A DNA stretch of 64,000 nucleotides. Source: Volvox africanus (Eukaryota > Chlorophyta > Chlorophyceae > Chlamydomonadales > Volvocaceae). The first letter of the stretch is position 1. Each line of letters opens with the position of its first letter. Made by a program: the position numbers and the translations under genes. Below are positions 11,473-57,762 of this stretch, one piece after another. The notes beneath the pieces are model-generated. The model was not told where the DNA came from and ran no database searches. It was given only the letters and a program-made list of their open reading frames with translations. The stretch covers positions 193,501 to 257,500 of the forward strand of contig BSDZ01000016.1 in the NCBI GenBank assembly GCA_030268105.1. The letters are read 5' to 3'.

Positions 11473-12691
11473 CCGGATTTCGACGAGGCGGTGAAAGGGA
11501 AACGATGAGGGCTCAAAAAGGGAGACATGTGCATGGCCTCTTAACAGCGGTCACCACAGTCCGCATTGTTATTGTGTTTAAAGACACAATAAGGGACCGG
11601 GAGCCTGGCCCTCTTTGTTCGTTCCCTTCATTAGTACGTTTGAAGTATTAACCAGCGGTGCACAGGACCGCCATCAATGTGGATGGGCATAGCTTACGGG
11701 CGAAGTTGCCGACGCACTGCTTCGGATAGATCCGATGTTGAAAAGGTGATGCAGCTCGTCGCTGTGCCGAATCAGGGCCTCCTGAGACCTCCGCTCGCAG
11801 CAAAAATCGACAGCACAAGCGACTGAAACAACCTCGTCACGATACGGGTTATTAGGAAAAGCCTAAGTTCCGTTCATACAACGAGCATGGCCATTACAGC
11901 TGGCACCATTCCCGCCGTTACAGATGCCGATGGTGGAATTGGCACAAAATATATAGCCTGAACCACACGAAGGGTGCGTGGCGGCGCAGGACAGAGGATT
12001 GTCCCAGATAGCGGTACAAGCAACATACGAACAACTGATTGACAGATGGTTATGATCAGAGCTTCTCTGGGTTACCGCTCTGTTTTTTCCCTGGGTTACC
12101 GCTAGGTCCTTTGTTATATGTAAATCGTCGGAATAAATTAGGTTTGGATGCGAACACATCTGTTATGCTTACAAACACAAAGAGCTTGTAAGGCCCGAAC
12201 GAGCCAGGGGGCTCTAGGACCGCGAGGTCAAGACAGGAAGGGAAGGTGGTTACTGACCGTAAATACTGGAAGAAAAACTCAAGTGAAACTAAACAGAGAG
12301 GGATGAGTACAGTAATACAAGGATAGGTGCTTCCCATATTCAAGGATTGAAAACCGGAGGTATTATTATTATATTAGGTAGTACCCGCGGTCATGCTTCC
12401 GTACGGTACTGCAGTTAAAGTCACTCTTTCCGAAATGTATCACCTCTCGTGCGTGCTTACCTGTATCACCGCTATATTATATGTTTTGTAATATATCTTT
12501 TATAAGCCCATGTCTTAGTCTGTCACTATCTGACGTTTCCGGTAGTTAAGGACACCGAGGGTTGTCGAGCTTGATCAGGTCTTGGCTTGTTTCCTAGCTC
12601 TTCAATAATTATCAATACGTTCTTTCGAAAGTATCGGACTGGTGCACGCAAAGAGTACGGTTTCTGCAAGTTGTTTTCACAGCCAGGCGTG
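11473..12691. other. Spacer between ALG8 and the giant gene
   Basis: This holds the ALG8 3' UTR and the upstream region of the next gene. A TGTAA at 12119-12123 could end a long ALG8 UTR. A minus-strand open frame at 11863-12159 is Cys-rich (contains GICNGGNGASCNGHARC), but I found no splice partners for it. The 11-nt GGGTTACCGCT occurs twice at 12069-12102. Confidence 0.5.
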
Positions 12692-47286
<34,595 letters not shown>

Positions 47287-49500
47287 TGTCTGCGCGATTG
47301 CTTGCTGGCTGGGGGAGTCAGGCGTACGATGAGATGCACTCTCGCACACTCTCAGCACGCATCCGCCGTCGTCTGGAGTCCTTAGATGTGTGGAAGGGAG
47401 TGCGGTAAGGGATGCATTTGGCAGGCAGGGTGTTTCGGCAATTCAGTGATAAGGTATCAACTTCATCCTAAGCTGGGTATGTAAGATGGATGTTTGTACG
47501 ATTTCTCTAAGCTACAAAGTAAAAGGGTCTCCGAATCATGGATGTAAATGCTCCAAGGTACCTAGGATGGAGGTGATGGAAATGTGCAGGTTACGTCCAA
47601 TCAATCGTAACCCCCCATCATCAGCCAATCGATTATGAAGGCTGGATGGACCCACCATGCATCCAGAACACACCCAAGGCACACAGACAGGGCATGTTCG
47701 CGGCTGGGCTGGTAGTTGTTGTGGCTGTTTGTTATTCGGGTTTTGTGCCACGGGGTCGTGTTTAGGGGGTTAGTGACGCACGAAGAAGATGGTCGGGGTT
47801 TGGCCGAGCCCCGTGTGCGTGTAAGGACTGTCTGCCGTGATTTGGTCTACATTGGATGGAATCTGATCTGATGTAGATGGCAGGTCTCCCTAATGCAAAT
47901 CTCAGGTCAGGACGGTCCCTCACGTTGACGGCACGCAAAGCACGGCCTGTACATGGCGACGATCGAGCAGAATAACCCTCCACGACCTGTATACAGCGCG
48001 TCTCAACATGACCGTGCATCTAAGTCGTCGTCAAACGCAGGTCACACGTGTCGGCGCATGGCATGAGAAAGCAGGCCTCTCCACGGGATGAGAGATCAGC
48101 TGCACTTAATTTTTGGATGGCGCGAGGCGAAAAGTCATCCAGAGATCGTAGGGCAGCGCATCTCACAGGCTTGGCCCGAAGCAGTGTGCGCCCAGGGTGC
48201 CCTGTATTCCCAAGTCCCAGGTCCCAGACGTAGTCTGCGGTACCCGTCGACGTCTCGCTTCATTACGATTGCATCGGACTGTCAGGCTTCTGGAGGCTTC
48301 CTGAAATGACGTTACCTCCTTGTTTCCCTGAGACCCTGACCTGCCTCCCCTAGGCATGAGAAAGCTTCGTGACATCACCAACCTCGTTCATGCCAGATGC
48401 TGCTTACGGCGGAGGAAGACTAAACTCCTTGATGAGCCCCATCGCACACAGGCAACCCGTTTGGCATCGGCCATGATGTGCACCCGTTCTCTCCGGCCTG
48501 CACTCACCCTCTTTTCCCGCCGATAGTTGATGCTTGTAATTGGTTACTGCATGGTACGACGTTCCTGCTCCGAGCGGCACTGTCCACCAGCAGGCTGGAT
48601 ATGACGCCGTGTTGTGTGCGCACTGAGAAGAACATCATTCCTGCTTTACTTTCTACACTGCACGCATGCCAGGCGGATTGCTGTCCGCCCATCCGCTCTC
48701 CGTCCTCCATCGATAGCATGCTGGCGGGTCAGCCTTGAAGCCTGTGCGTGACTCCCACAAGCTACAGAGCCTAGCACAGCTATTAATGTAGGCTCACCTA
48801 CATGAGGCCCTCCCTGATGAGGGACAAGAGAAGCTCACCACCCATGCATGGCGAGCTGTCGTTGGGTTCCCCAACCCGCAGCTTGATCGTGGTACATCAC
48901 GAGTCGTAGCAGTGCTACGGCGCCGGCAGTCTTACCAGCCGCGCTTGAAACCAGCCTCCACTTAGGCCCTCTTCATCGTTATGGATCTGGAGGAGTCCGG
49001 TGCACACGCACGTCAGCGGGCGGACCAGAGGAGCCGCGGGCGTGTTCAGAGCGGGCTGAGACGTGTCGTGCCCGTTATTCGCTGACCTGCTTTACCAGTG
49101 CCAGTGACTCCGAGTGCAAGATTGATATCGGCAGAATCATCCCAGCCTGTACATGTGTACACCGTATTTGTTCCCGCACACTTGCCTGGCCAACACCGCT
49201 GACTTGAAACATTAAAAGTACTTTCACAGGCGTGATACTGGATCCACGTGGGTGGTCTTTTCACCTACCTCGACTTGTGTTCCCCCTCTCGCAGCTGTGC
49301 TCCTGCTGCAGGGACGCATGGCATTACCTGGCACTACCTGTCGTTGAGACCCCGCTGCCCCTCTGTGACTCTATCCAATCCTGTCTTCCCCAAAATGGCT
49401 TTCACTGCCGCTGTCACCGCTGCAGCGCATATCTCACCCTGGGCGTCCTCTCGCTCCGCCTGTCAGCACTTACCAATGGGCTCATTGGGTTCCCACTACA
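47287..49500. other. 3' flank of the giant gene, no clear gene
   Basis: It begins with the 3' UTR, with TGTAA at 47543-47547. A 40-codon frame (47286-47408) starts on an ATG that overlaps the TGA stop. Around 48800-49080 two adjacent plus-strand stretches (for example LHEALPDEGQEKLTTHAWRA and MDLEESGAHARQRADQRSRG) look like decayed coding sequence, but I cannot name it. Nothing else is supportable. Confidence 0.5.
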
Positions 49501-49504
49501 ACAG

Positions 49505-49999
49505 TTGAACGTATTGGGGTATTGGGGTTTTGGGGTTGTTGGGACCGATAAACATGTTGGTCGTGTTGAGGATGTTGTAAAGGTTGGCGATGTCAGGGGT
49601 GTTAGGCATATTGGGTGTTTGGGTGTCTTGGGTGTTGTGGAAATTGGGGATGTCCTGGGTGGACGGGGTGTCGGTCGTATTGGAGGTTATGAACATGTCC
49701 TGGTGTGCTGGTGGTGTTGAGTATTTTTGGGGCATTGGAATGTTGTGGATGTGGGGCTTGTTTGGCGTGTTGGCGGTGTTATGGGTGCTGTGGGTTTTCT
49801 GGATGATGTGGGTGGCCCGGGTGGCCCGGATGGCCCGGATGTTGTAGGCGTTGGGGCTATCCTGCGTGTTTGAGATGCTGTGGGCGTTGGGAATGATGGG
49901 GATGTACTGAGTGCTTAGGTTATTTGGGAATGTGGGGGGGATTGGGGTTGCTTGGGGAGGCAAGGGTGTTGGAAATGTTGAAGGTGTAGGCCTTTTGGA

Positions 50000-50045
<46 letters not shown>

Positions 50046-50500
50046 TGCGGGTGTTGGGGGTATTGGAGGCATTGGAGGCATTGAGTTTGTTGTGGATGTA
50101 TTCGGGCTGTTGTGCATGTTGGGGATCGTCTGGGTGTCATGGATGTTATGGGTGTAGTTGTTAAGAAAATGGTAAGAAAGGCCTTGGAATTTAGAGATTT
50201 AAAGGTCTCGGGGAAACGAATGCAGAGCAGTTGTGGGAAACTACCCTTCATCATTCTAAGAGAAGGATTTGCTGATAAAGCGGTTAATGATATAAGAAAC
50301 TTTTTTCCTATCATGTACTGACAGTAAAACCGGCAGAGTAATAGAGACGCAAATAGCCGGCGTAGTACATGGAACAGACAGTAAGAACGGCATAAAAGGA
50401 ACGGTTGTAGGGTGTCCAGGTTAGTCCGGGTATTGTGGATGTTGCAAGTGTTTGGGGTGTTCGGGATGTTGGGGTGAGTGTTTGAGGTATTGTCAGAGCG
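49505..50500 (+). repeat. Degenerate 9-bp tandem repeat with a unique insert
   Basis: Loose repeats of the GTGTTGGGGAT / GTTGTGGAT type at 49505-50110 and again at 50405-50495, with a pure TG tract at 50003-50044. The block 50155-50404 between them is unrelated unique sequence that appears to interrupt the array. The 358-codon minus-strand frame over the region (rich in Asn, Thr, Pro, Ile) is a by-product of the repeat. Confidence 0.75.
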
Positions 50501-50577
50501 TCGGGCTCTTGAACCCGTAAGGGAAGGTTGAATTATATGTTGCAAAGTCTCAGGACGGTTAAGGCCCGGCAAGCGAA

Positions 50578-50864
50578 GGTCGTGTGCCTGTATGTATCCC
50601 CGGGATCATGTGGGTCGTGTGGGAACGTACCAGTTCGTGAAAGCAGGCAGCCCGAAAGCTAGCGATCGTTCCATGTGAACGAGCTCTATCTCTTTAATCG
50701 AATCTTTAGCAATCGTGTCTTAAGGATCCGTTTTGAACCTATCCTAAATCCTGTCTGCCCCATGGGTCTGCCCACACCCTCCTGTGCCAGGCGCTGCTGC
50801 CGCTCGTTGTCGATGCGGTGCGCACGCTGCTTTTTGCTCGCTACCGCCGGCAATTATGGCCTTC
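50578..50864 (+). pseudogene. Duplicated fragment of ALG8 (intron 8 to exon 9)
   Basis: This 287-bp stretch copies 10694-10993 of ALG8 with a few substitutions and small indels. It includes the intron end, the acceptor GTGCCAG|GCGCTGCTGCCGC and the start of exon 9, where 13 bp are missing. The copy stops at the shared GGCCTTC, from which the pyrimidine satellite continues. It cannot encode ALG8. Confidence 0.93.
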
Positions 50865-52672
50865 CCTTCCCTTCCCTTCCCTTCCCTTCCCTTCCCTTCC
50901 CTTCCCTTCCCTTCCCTTCCCTTCCCTTCCCTTCCCTTCCCTTCCCTTCCCTTCCCTTCCCTTCCCTTCCCTTCCCTTCCCTTCCCTTCCCTTCCCTTCC
51001 CTTCCCTTCCCTTCCCTTCCCTTCCCTTCCCTTCCCTTCCCTTCCCTTCCCTTCCCTTCCCTTCCCTTCCCTTCCCTTCCCTTCCCTTCCCTTCCCTTCC
51101 CTTCCCTTCCCTTCCCTTCCCTTCCCTTCCCTTCCCTTCCCTTCCCTTCCCTTCCCTTCCCTTCCCTTCCCTTCCCTTCCCTTCCCTTCCCTTCCCTTCC
51201 CTTCCCTTCCCTTCCCTTCCCTTCCCTTCCCTTCCCTTCCCTTCCCTTCCCTTCCCTTCCCTTCCCTTCCCTTCCCTTCCCTTCCCTTCCCTTCCCTTCC
51301 CTTCCCTTCCCTTCCCTTCCCTTCCCTTCCCTTCCCTTCCCTTCCCTTCCCTTCCCTTCCCTTCCCTTCCCTTCCCTTCCCTTCCCTTCCCTTCCCTTCC
51401 CTTCCCTTCCCTTCCCTTCCCTTCCCTTCCCTTCCCTTCCCTTCCCTTCCCTTCCCTTCCCTTCCCTTCCCTTCCCTTCCCTTCCCTTCCCTTCCCTTCC
51501 CTTCCCTTCCCTTCCCTTCCCTTCCCTTCCCTTCCCTTCCCTTCCCTTCCCTTCCCTTCCCTTCCCTTCCCTTCCCTTCCCTTCCCTTCCCTTCCCTTCC
51601 CTTCCCTTCCCTTCCCTTCCCTTCCCTTCCCTTCCCTTCCCTTCCCTTCCCTTCCCTTCCCTTCCCTTCCCTTCCCTTCCCTTCCCTTCCCTTCCCTTCC
51701 CTTCCCTTCCCTTCCCTTCCCTTCCCTTCCCTTCCCTTCCCTTCCCTTCCCTTCCCTTCCCTTCCCTTCCCTTCCCTTCCCTTCCCTCCCTCCCCTCCCC
51801 TCCCCTCCCCTCCCCTCCCCTCCCCTCCCCTCCCCTCCCCTCCCCTCCCCTCCCCTCCCCTCCCCTCCCCTCCCCTCCCCTCCCCTCCCCTCCCCTCCCC
51901 TCCCCTCCCCTCCCCTCCCCTCCCCTCCCCTCCCCTCCCCTCCCCTCCCCTCCCCTCCCCTCCCCTCCCCTCCCCTCCCCTCCCCTCCCCTCCCCTCCCC
52001 TCCCCTCCCCTCCCCTCCCCTCCCCTCCCCTCCCCTCCCCTCCCCTCCCCTCCCCTCCCCTCCCCTCCCCTCCCCTCCCCTCCCCTCCCCTCCCCTCCCC
52101 TCCCCTCCCCTCCCCTCCCCTCCCCTCCCCTCCCCTCCCCTCCCCTCCCCTCCCCTCCCCTCCCCTCCCCTCCCCTCCCCTCCCCTCCCCTCCCCTCCCC
52201 TCCCCTCCCCTCCCCTCCCCTCCCCTCCCCTCCCCTCCCCTCCCCTCCCCTCCCCTCCCCTCCCCTCCCCTCCCCTCCCCTCCCCTCCCCTCCCCTCCCC
52301 TCCCCTCCCCTCCCCTCCCCTCCCCTCCCCTCCCCTCCCCTCCCCTCCCCTCCCCTCCCCTCCCCTCCCCTCCCCTCCCCTCCCCTCCCCTCCCCTCCCC
52401 TCCCCTCCCCTCCCCTCCCCTCCCCTCCCCTCCCCTCCCCTCCCCTCCCCTCCCCTCCCCTCCCCTCCCCTCCCCTCCCCTCCCCTCCCCTCCCCTCCCC
52501 TCCCCTCCCCTCCCCTCCCCTCCCCTCCCCTCCCCTCCCCTCCCCTCCCCTCCCCTCCCCTCCCCTCCCCTCCCCTCCCCTCCCCTTCCCTTCCCTTCCC
52601 TCCCCTTCCCTTCCCTTTCCTTCCCTTCCCTTCCCTTCCCTTCCCTTCCCTTCCCTTCCCTTCCCTTCCCTT
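50861..52672. repeat. 1.8-kb homopyrimidine satellite (TTCCC)n-(TCCCC)n-(TTCCC)n
   Basis: About 185 units of CTTCC (50861-51787), then about 160 units of TCCCC (51788-52584), then a short return to TTCCC with a few irregular units. Strict purine/pyrimidine asymmetry over 1.8 kb makes triplex (H-DNA) formation likely. Open frames of more than 600 codons on both strands are repeat artefacts. Confidence 0.99.
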
Positions 52673-52851
52673 GAGATGAACGTTTGACAGGACCAGCTAC
52701 TAAGGATATATCAAGTTGAAGGTGACAATGCATTGGTGGGTTACATTATCCTTCGCGTCGAAGATTACTCGTGCGTGAACGATACATGTGAGAAAATTTC
52801 TAAGGTATAGGCCTATCCCTCTCTATCCTTGTAAGGTACTAAATAGAATAC

Positions 52852-54129
52852 ATGTTGTATAATCAGTATCTACCAACTACAGGGGAAAGTGAACAGGCTA
52901 ATATTAGTGTCCACGATGAGGGACCGGAGGCCGCACCGAACGTCGATAACTTACATATTCCCCAAGCAAATGCCCCCCAGTCGAACTACCCTTACCCAGC
53001 TCAGGATCCTCCTGAGACACCAGATTCTGTGAGGCCCATCGAGGCGGAACAAAACCCAGCAATGGTGTCGCTACAGCAACTTATGGATGAAGGCGGGGTT
53101 CCCGGGTTCGTCGTCCCAACACCTCAACTTCATGTTCATCACGACACCGAACTCAAGATTATCGCAAGCGCCACCCGCTCCTATGTCCGTGACGCTAAGA
53201 GGTATCTGAAGTTGGTAAAGGGTGGTGATCGCGACGAAGTGAAGTGTCTATTCATCCGAGCCTCACTAAGCGGCGTCGCGAGGGAATGGTATGATCATTG
53301 GACCACTGTGCAGGAGCACTTAACGTTCGAAGAGCTAATTAATGCGCTTCTTACTCATTTCGCTCCCGGAAATCACTCGCAAGTGGCTGCCATGTATCGA
53401 GAATTACACGCAGGCACTTATCGAATGCGACCTAACGAGTCCGTGGAGGACTACCGGTTGCGTTTTGAGGGACTGACAGCACCCATGATTGGCTTTTCAG
53501 AAGGAGACTACATTTATTGGTTTCAACACGGTCTCTCGCTTCAGTTAGCCTGAGTGAGTACTACGGACCTGACACTGGAAGGGACAAGATCGTACACGCG
53601 ATGGGTTCAGATCGTTCGTGACGTTGAAGCTCGCCTTAGAACGGGACAAGAACGCCCGACATCTTTAGCACCGCTATCAGTTGACACGACGCAAGATATC
53701 TCTAACGAGACTGATCCAGCACCTGAGACTACTGGTATTCCTCTACCACCAGCTCCTACGAGCCGTGGTGACATCCCTCCGACTAATCACGTTTATACTC
53801 CTAGTACCCAAGAATTAATTCCAAGGGATTCGCAGATAACTTCTAGTATGCGGAAGAGGAAGGATGTGCTACAAAATACCGCCGAGTCACGTGGAGCTGC
53901 ATCAGAATCGAAGCGGTCAAGAACACAAAATCGATGGCTTACCAAGTGGGGATGTACGCAAACGGAGTTTGCGCAGCGACGACAATTGGGAGTTTGCCTT
54001 CGGTGCGCATCGAATCATCCTACAAGGAACTGCCCGCTTTTACCCCCGTTAGCCGTAGGACTACGTTCGACGGACGAAGCACCTGACACGACTTCCGTTG
54101 ATATTGTCGGAGCACCCAGTCCACGTTAA
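52852..54129 (+). pseudogene. Chromovirus copy A: gag with one in-frame TGA
   Basis: Gag of a Ty3/gypsy retrotransposon. The capsid part includes EWYDHWTTVQEHLTFEELIN and YRELHAGTYRMRPNESVEDY, typical of the retrotransposon gag family. The frame is broken by a single TGA at 53551-53553 and continues in the same frame to 54129. It ends with a zinc knuckle of the form CLRCASNHPTRNC (CX2CX3HX4C, one residue shorter than the usual CX2CX4HX4C). No 5' LTR is evident between the satellite and the gag ATG, so the 5' end appears lost. Confidence 0.85.
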
Positions 54130-55171
54130 CACGGGAATTTTAGCTGACATGGAGTTCTGAATTATGTACTGACTTGGGTAAATCTTGATTGAATCTAGCA
54201 ATGTTGGTATGAGGAGACTCTTCGTTACCTTTGGCTAGATAACTCAATGATTAGTAATTATGTGTCTCTAACGAATCCTTTTCTGCTGAGCATCGTGGAT
54301 CGTAGGGATGATGCGGAGGTATACCACGTTTAACTCCTTTGGATGGCAACGAAGTCGATTTTGTTGACCGGAATTTCGGGACACCTATGTGTTACAGGTG
54401 TCACTGACGACCTTATCTCAAAGAAGTGATAAGCATGATGGGGTTGACCCCATAGTCGTCTAAGTGTTCAGGTTACCCTCGTTGATGAGGGTAAGCATCC
54501 CATCGTGGGCAGAATCACCCTTAGTCGATATGAGACCCTTTGTGTGTTAGGGCCCAATGAGTGCAGCAAGGTCTCTCGGAGACAGCACTACATGGACATT
54601 GGGTGCCACGACATAACGACAGTACCGCGCGCGCATCGATATGGAGTCCAGCACAATTGGCCATTGTGCAAAAGGGAACCTATCGCCTAAGGTACCTTGT
54701 CTGTCGTACTAAGATGTCACACCAGAGGAGGGCGGAGCTGTGCGGAGCCTGCGGTTAATTTCGTTTAGCGGCGTTCGTCCGCCGAAATAAAGAACCCAAG
54801 CTTGAAGGGTGTAAGACAAGCTTATCAAATGATAAGGAAAAACATCCATGAATTGCTTGTGAGGCCTTGGGTGCAATCGATTGCTACCACCGCACAGTCT
54901 CTTGTGAAAGATTCTGAGGTCGCAGCCCCCTTCTATTGCCAGATTTTACGGATGCATTTGTCATCCCGGGGCTCCCACCTATGTTACCTGCTGACTATAC
55001 GATCCCTCTTGTGCTCGAGCACAACCCGTTTCACAACCTATGTACAGGTTAAGCTGCCAAAGTTGAGCGGATGAAGCGGCAAATGGGGGATCTGCTCGCA
55101 AAGGGTATGATTCGGCCCAGCACATCGCCATATTCTGCGCCGATATTGTTTGTCGGTAAGAAGATGGGACG
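54130..55171 (+). pseudogene. Chromovirus copy A: decayed protease/RT N-terminal region
   Basis: Multiply frameshifted. Pieces align with the same region of copy B: the block 54480-54760 matches 63720-64000 inverted, and 54802-55040 matches 63440-63676. An RT N-terminal piece ([20 protein letters not shown]) is followed by a frameshift in place of [16 protein letters not shown] cannot point to an intact aspartic-protease DTG motif. Confidence 0.75.
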
Positions 55172-56054
55172 TTGCGTATGTGCATTGATTATCGGGGCTT
55201 GAATGCGAACACGATTAAAAATCCCTACCCTTTGCCGCGCGTCAATGACCTGCTCGATAAGCTGAAAGGCTCAGCTTATTTTTCCTCGATTGACCTCCGA
55301 CAGGGGTATAATCAGATACGCATAGCTGCTTCTGATATTCCGAAAATCGCTTTCCGGGCCCCCTTTGGTCACTTCGAGTACACGGTCTTGTCGTTTGGAC
55401 TTACTAATGCACCCGCCACATTCCAAGCAGTGATGGATCGCATGTTCAGACCGTATATCGACAGGTTCGTCGTCTGTTATTTGGACGATATTTTAATATA
55501 CTCCAAGACGAGCGAGGAGCACCTGAAGCATCTCGAGCTCGTGCTTGAGGTGATGAAGCGGGAGCAATTGTTTGCTAAATGCGCCAAGTGTTTTTGGGTG
55601 CAGCCTCAGGTGGAGTATTTGGGCCACATCGTGTCGGCCACTGGAATAAAGATGGACCCACGGTAGGTAGCTGTGGTTCGTGAATGGCCCGCGCCTCAGA
55701 ACCTCACCGAACTACACCAGTTCTTAGGTTTGACCAACTACTTCCGTAAGTTTATTAATAAATACTCCATTATTGCGGCCCCGCTTACAAATCTGACGAA
55801 GAAAGGAGGTTTCGCTTCTCTCGAGACCTGGACACCCACGTGCCAGCGGGCATTCGAAGAGCTCAAGCGAATTGTCGCAGACAACGTTACCCTCTCTTTC
55901 CCTGATCACTCGTTGCCATTTCATGTTGAAGTAATATCGGATGCTTCCCTGCATGGAAGCGGCACTGTATTGTTGCAGGAAGGACGACCGATCGCCTTCA
56001 CGAGTAAGAAATTCTCGGGTGCGGAGACCCGATACACGACCGGAGAGCAGGAGC
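55172..56054 (+). pseudogene. Chromovirus copy A: reverse transcriptase and start of RNase H
   Basis: Strong Ty3/gypsy [51 protein letters not shown] and the catalytic [13 protein letters not shown] at 55664-55666 replaces a lysine present in copy B (AAG). Beyond it come LTELHQFLGLTNYFRKFI and the RNase H start (ISDASLHGSGTVLLQEGRPI). The frame is cut at 56054 by an inserted LTR. Confidence 0.93.
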
Positions 56055-56865
56055 TGTTGTATCCTTCCTTCTTCAACCATGCACTGAATCTGCACGTCTG
56101 GATGTTAGCTAAGTGCACACCAAGCTTACGAACAGCAAGGCGATTCAATGCAAGGAAAGTGACAGCGGAAGACTCAACGATAAGGAAAGATTCAACTTAC
56201 AATATTCTTCATTACAAATGAGTAGTCGGCTGTCAGGCCCCGCGGGCAATGTTCATCATACGGCTGAAGATGATATGCTGGAATAGCTCAGGCCGAATAT
56301 AAATGTGTATACGTATGTATCCGAATTAGATTGTGTTAAGTACACAAGTACTTAATCAAAAGTAGCGTCGAGCCGACTTTGGTCTCTAGGCGGCCGTCCT
56401 CGCACCTATCACGTCGTGATACCGATGTGCAGTACGGGTCTCACTGGATTTCGATCTCAAGTGTGAGTACCTTCATAGCACTATTCTAAATACCGCGTAA
56501 TCCGTGATGTTAATGGATGCTATGCATGCAATATGCGAAGGTCCGAATATCGATATTCGGTTGCCGACCCAACCATCGCGATCGTCACATTCTCGCATAC
56601 GCGTATGGTTTAGGACATAGATGAGGTAATAATATTCAAAGTATTATTACGTGAGATATTATGCCAACGGATAGATCGCTCATTAATTATCAGTCTCGAG
56701 TCAAACATGTTGACCGACAGCGCGATGTAGTAGATGATAATGCGACATGCCTGATTAGCTAGATATACTCAAATATATCATGCTAATATGATTATATCAT
56801 GCTTCGTAATGCTCAAATGGATTGCGGTCTATTCCGGTGTAAACGGCAATCGAACCCGAGCAACA
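56055..56865 (-). mobile_element. Solo LTR inserted in copy A RNase H
   Basis: 811 bp, minus orientation, nearly colinear with the LTR at 59511-60320. Ends read TGTTGTATCC and GAGCAACA on the plus strand. It is flanked by GGAGC on both sides (56050-56054 and 56866-56870). In copy B the same site is uninterrupted, with a single GGAGC, so this is a clean insertion with a 5-bp target duplication, later reduced to a solo LTR. Confidence 0.93.
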
Positions 56866-56996
56866 GGAGCTGTTGGCAGTTCTACATGCTTTGAAGGAAT
56901 GGCGTTGTTACCTCGAAGGCCGACCTTACAACAGGAGCTGTTGGCAGTTCTACATGCTTTGAAGGAATGGCGTTGTTACCTCGAAGGCCGACCTTT
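56861..56996 (+). repeat. 68-bp tandem duplication in RNase H
   Basis: 56861-56928 is repeated at 56929-56996. The unit begins with CAACA, the last five bases of the solo LTR, so it arose after that insertion. Confidence 0.93.
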
Positions 56997-57762
56997 TACA
57001 CTGAAGACCGATCATAAACCACTGACATTCTTACAGAGTGTCCCCACGCTCAACCGACAACAAGCCCGATGGATGGAGTATCTATCTCGTTTCGACTGTA
57101 CATGGGAATATATCGCTGGCAGATTTAATATTGCTGACGCCCTCAGTCGACATCCATTGTTACATGCTGCGATTTTGGCAGCACCGGTTACCCGTTCACG
57201 CAGTCAGGAGGTGCCGATAGCAGCGGACCTTGCGCAGCGACTCAAGATGGCGTATGAAGTGGATCCATGGTTTGCTTCGCCAAGTAATGTGGAACATCTA
57301 CACAAGTGCAACGATTTGTGGCTGCGGAGGGATGGCTCGACCACACACATCGTCGTGCCGAACGACGACGCTTTACGCTACGATATTCTTGCTCGGTTCC
57401 ATGAGGACCCATTAGCAGGACATCCTGGAAGTACGCGATTGGCAGAGCTAGTACGACGCTCGTTCTGGTGGCTGTGCATGGTGAAGGATGCGGAAAACTT
57501 CGTGCAAAGGTGCAGTTTATGTCAGCACAATGAAGCACTATCCGGTAAGGGCCAGGGGTTATTACAACCTTTACCTATACCAGATGCCCCTTGGGAAAGT
57601 GTTTCTATGGACTTTGTAGTCACGCTGCCCAAAACTGAGGGGGGATACGACTCGGTGTTCGTTATGGTCGATCGCTTGACCAAGATGGTTCACGTAGCCC
57701 CCTGCACCTCGTCTTGCACCGCTGAGCAAACAGCACGATTATTTTTTGATAACATGGTATGA
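56866..57762 (+). pseudogene. Chromovirus copy A: RNase H end and integrase N-terminal half
   Basis: It continues the RNase H frame (LKTDHKPLTFL, RWMEYLSRFDCTWEYIAGRF, IADALSRHP). The integrase zinc-binding region follows (HEDPLAGHPG, FVQRCSLCQ), then the first catalytic Asp in VSMDFVVTLPK. It ends at a TGA (57760-57762) that copy B has at the same codon. Confidence 0.92.

Noticed and set aside
11863..12159. Cys-rich minus-strand frame resembling an EGF-like or pherophorin tail
   Set aside because: No splice partners and no conserved Cys spacing I can assign. Too short for a call.
49496..50572. 358-codon minus-strand frame rich in Asn, Thr, Pro and Ile
   Set aside because: It follows the degenerate 9-bp repeat. 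The middle third, over unique sequence, has no protein-like pattern continuous with the rest.
50675..52733. Open frames of more than 600 codons (FPSLP / GREGK repeats)
   Set aside because: Products of the TTCCC and TCCCC satellite in three frames and both strands.
52677..52851. Search for a 5' LTR and primer-binding site of chromovirus copy A
   Set aside because: A weak match to the LTR end (CTAAGGATATATCAA) is not followed by a convincing primer-binding site. The 5' LTR seems lost.
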